Part shown: piece by piece, positions 5,149 to 6,121 of the stretch
Numbering within the stretch: the stretch's first letter is position 1
Layout of the letters: each line of letters opens with the position of its first letter
NCBI GenBank assembly: GCA_902805485.1
Contig: CADCTM010000941.1
Coordinates: 1 to 6,121 of the forward strand
DNA from: an uncultured Coleofasciculus sp.
GTDB taxonomy: Bacteria; Cyanobacteriota; Cyanobacteriia; Cyanobacteriales; Coleofasciculaceae
DNA length: 6,121 nucleotides
Direction: 5' to 3'
Notes under the pieces: generated by a model
Seen by the model: the letters and a program-made list of their open reading frames with translations, nothing else
Told to the model about the DNA's origin: nothing
Database searches by the model: none
Translations under genes and position numbers: made by a program

Positions 5149-6099
5149 TTACTGCATCGGATTTGAGGGAGTGTAATCTTCCCTCATGCTGTCAGGCATC
5201 GATGGGTGAAGGGGCGCGACAGCATGTTGATTCAGTTCGCTTAAATCCTCAAAAATTGCTCGACGCCTGCTCCAATCCCGTTTTGTTTCCTCAGAAATTC
5301 CCGAATTTCTCCCAAAGCGTGCTTTCTTGAGACTCGCACCTCGCAAATTAGCATCACTGAGATTGACTTCGTAGAGGAGAGTACCCCGGAGATTAGCACC
5401 ACTCAGGTTCGCTTCGCTCAAGTCGGCTCCACTCAGGTTGGCGCCACTCAGGTCGGCAATGCTAAGATCTGCACCAATCAAATCTGCACCGCCTAAGTTC
5501 GCCGCTCTCAAATCGGCACAAATCAAATCTGCAAGGCATAAGTTACAACGAATCAAATTTGCCTGACTCAGGTCAGCGCGAATCAGGTTAACACCGCTCA
5601 AATTCGCGCCATTCAAGCTGGCTCCCCTTAGGTTAGCTCCTCCCAAATTCGCGCCTCCCAGGTTAACCCAGCTCAAATCGGCTCCTCCGAGGTTGGCTCC
5701 CCTTAAGTCGGCGTTACTCAGATCCGCACGAAGCAATATTGCACAAATTAAACTAGAAAGTCTCAGGTTAGCCTGACTCAGGTTAGCCTCGCTCAGGTCT
5801 GCTCCATTCAAGTTAGCTCTTTGCAGGATGGCATTACTTAAGTTGGCATTACTTAAGTTGGCATGACTAAGAATTGCGCCTCTAATGTTGGCATAGCTCA
5901 AATTTGCATGGCTCAGATTTGCACCTTTTAGGACAATACCCCTGAGTTCGGTACTTTTAAGATCTGCTCCCACAAGATCTTCAACAGGATTTAGACCTGC
6001 AATTTTCACAAGTTCTGACAAATTATCAGTTTGTGCTTCGATCAGAGATTGAATTAAAAATTTTAGTTCTTGTGATCCTTTGTTAATCCTATTATTCAT
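5149..6099 (-). CDS. Pentapeptide-repeat protein PRP4 (316 aa)
   Basis: ATG 6099 gives MNNRINKGSQELK; only 22 bases of upstream sequence are visible, with no Shine-Dalgarno. The N-cap (IQSLIEAQTDNLSELVKIAG, then NPVEDL) occupies about residues 11-42. Residues 45-264 (bases 5967-5308) are 44 uninterrupted pentapeptides, predicting an 11-coil beta-helix. Cysteines cluster around residues 185-195 (repeats CNLCL and ADLIC), with one more in SSLIC. The C-cap NSGISEETKRD is conserved, but the usual L-x-RRG is changed to WSRRR before AIFED. A 31-residue Pro/Met-containing tail absent from the paralogues follows. There is no signal peptide or catalytic domain. It is the first visible gene of a same-strand series with the 252-aa protein and PRP3; a 96-nt gap with a hairpin follows it, so co-transcription is possible but not shown. 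Function is unknown. Confidence 0.92.
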   Translation of the reverse strand: MNNRINKGSQELKFLIQSLIEAQTDNLSELVKIAGLNPVEDLVGADLKSTELRGIVLKGANLSHANLSYANIRGAILSHANLSNANLSNAILQRANLNGADLSEANLSQANLRLSSLICAILLRADLSNADLRGANLGGADLSWVNLGGANLGGANLRGASLNGANLSGVNLIRADLSQANLIRCNLCLADLICADLRAANLGGADLIGADLSIADLSGANLSGADLSEANLSGANLRGTLLYEVNLSDANLRGASLKKARFGRNSGISEETKRDWSRRRAIFEDLSELNQHAVAPLHPSMPDSMREDYTPSNPMQ

Positions 6100-6121
6100 A
6101 GTTTAGCTTTGATTTAATTGA

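Noticed and set aside
2..6099. Reading the PRPs as gyrase-protecting DNA mimics (Qnr/MfpA type)
   Set aside because: The visible surface positions are mainly Ser, Gly, Arg, His and Asn rather than strongly acidic, and the caps differ from those I know in Qnr or MfpA. The fold alone does not support this role.

Overview
The window looks like cyanobacterial chromosome. It encodes four pentapeptide-repeat proteins (PRPs) with the A(D/N)LxG/S-type repeats that are especially abundant in cyanobacteria. It holds one HIP1 octamer (GCGATCGC), most starts lack a clear Shine-Dalgarno, and a short heptanucleotide tandem resembles the STRR repeats of filamentous cyanobacteria. The lineage call is inference from these marks; the genus cannot be told.

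Layout: on the + strand, a 5'-truncated PRP gene (2-625) is followed after 107 nt by a second PRP gene (733-1413). Everything else is on the - strand and converges on this pair. Read in the direction of transcription (right to left) it is: a 316-aa PRP (6099-5149), an unrecognised 252-aa protein (5052-4294), a 357-aa PRP whose start overlaps the preceding stop by 8 nt (4301-3228), an 86-aa predicted lipoprotein (3086-2826), and a 460-aa aminopeptidase P-family metallopeptidase (2801-1419). Only 5 nt separate the stops of the peptidase and the second PRP.

The four PRPs form a paralogous family. Three show the same N-terminal helical cap of about 40 residues (pattern IQ..h.A.TDN..EL....G....ED); the fourth is cut off before it. 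All four end in the same C-cap, approximately (G)(I/V)S...K......R(G/R)AIFED. Between the caps lie about 37 or more, 32, 57 and 44 pentapeptides, so the proteins differ mainly in the length of the predicted right-handed quadrilateral beta-helix. None has a signal peptide or an attached catalytic domain, which suggests cytoplasmic scaffold or interaction proteins.

The clearest candidate for an uncharacterised unit is PRP4, then the 252-aa beta-rich CxxC protein, then PRP3, where the overlap suggests translational coupling of the last two. The lipoprotein and peptidase look like a second, housekeeping unit with 24 nt between them. All intergenic stretches are under 150 nt; I see no tRNA, rRNA, transposase, CRISPR or convincing intrinsic terminator.
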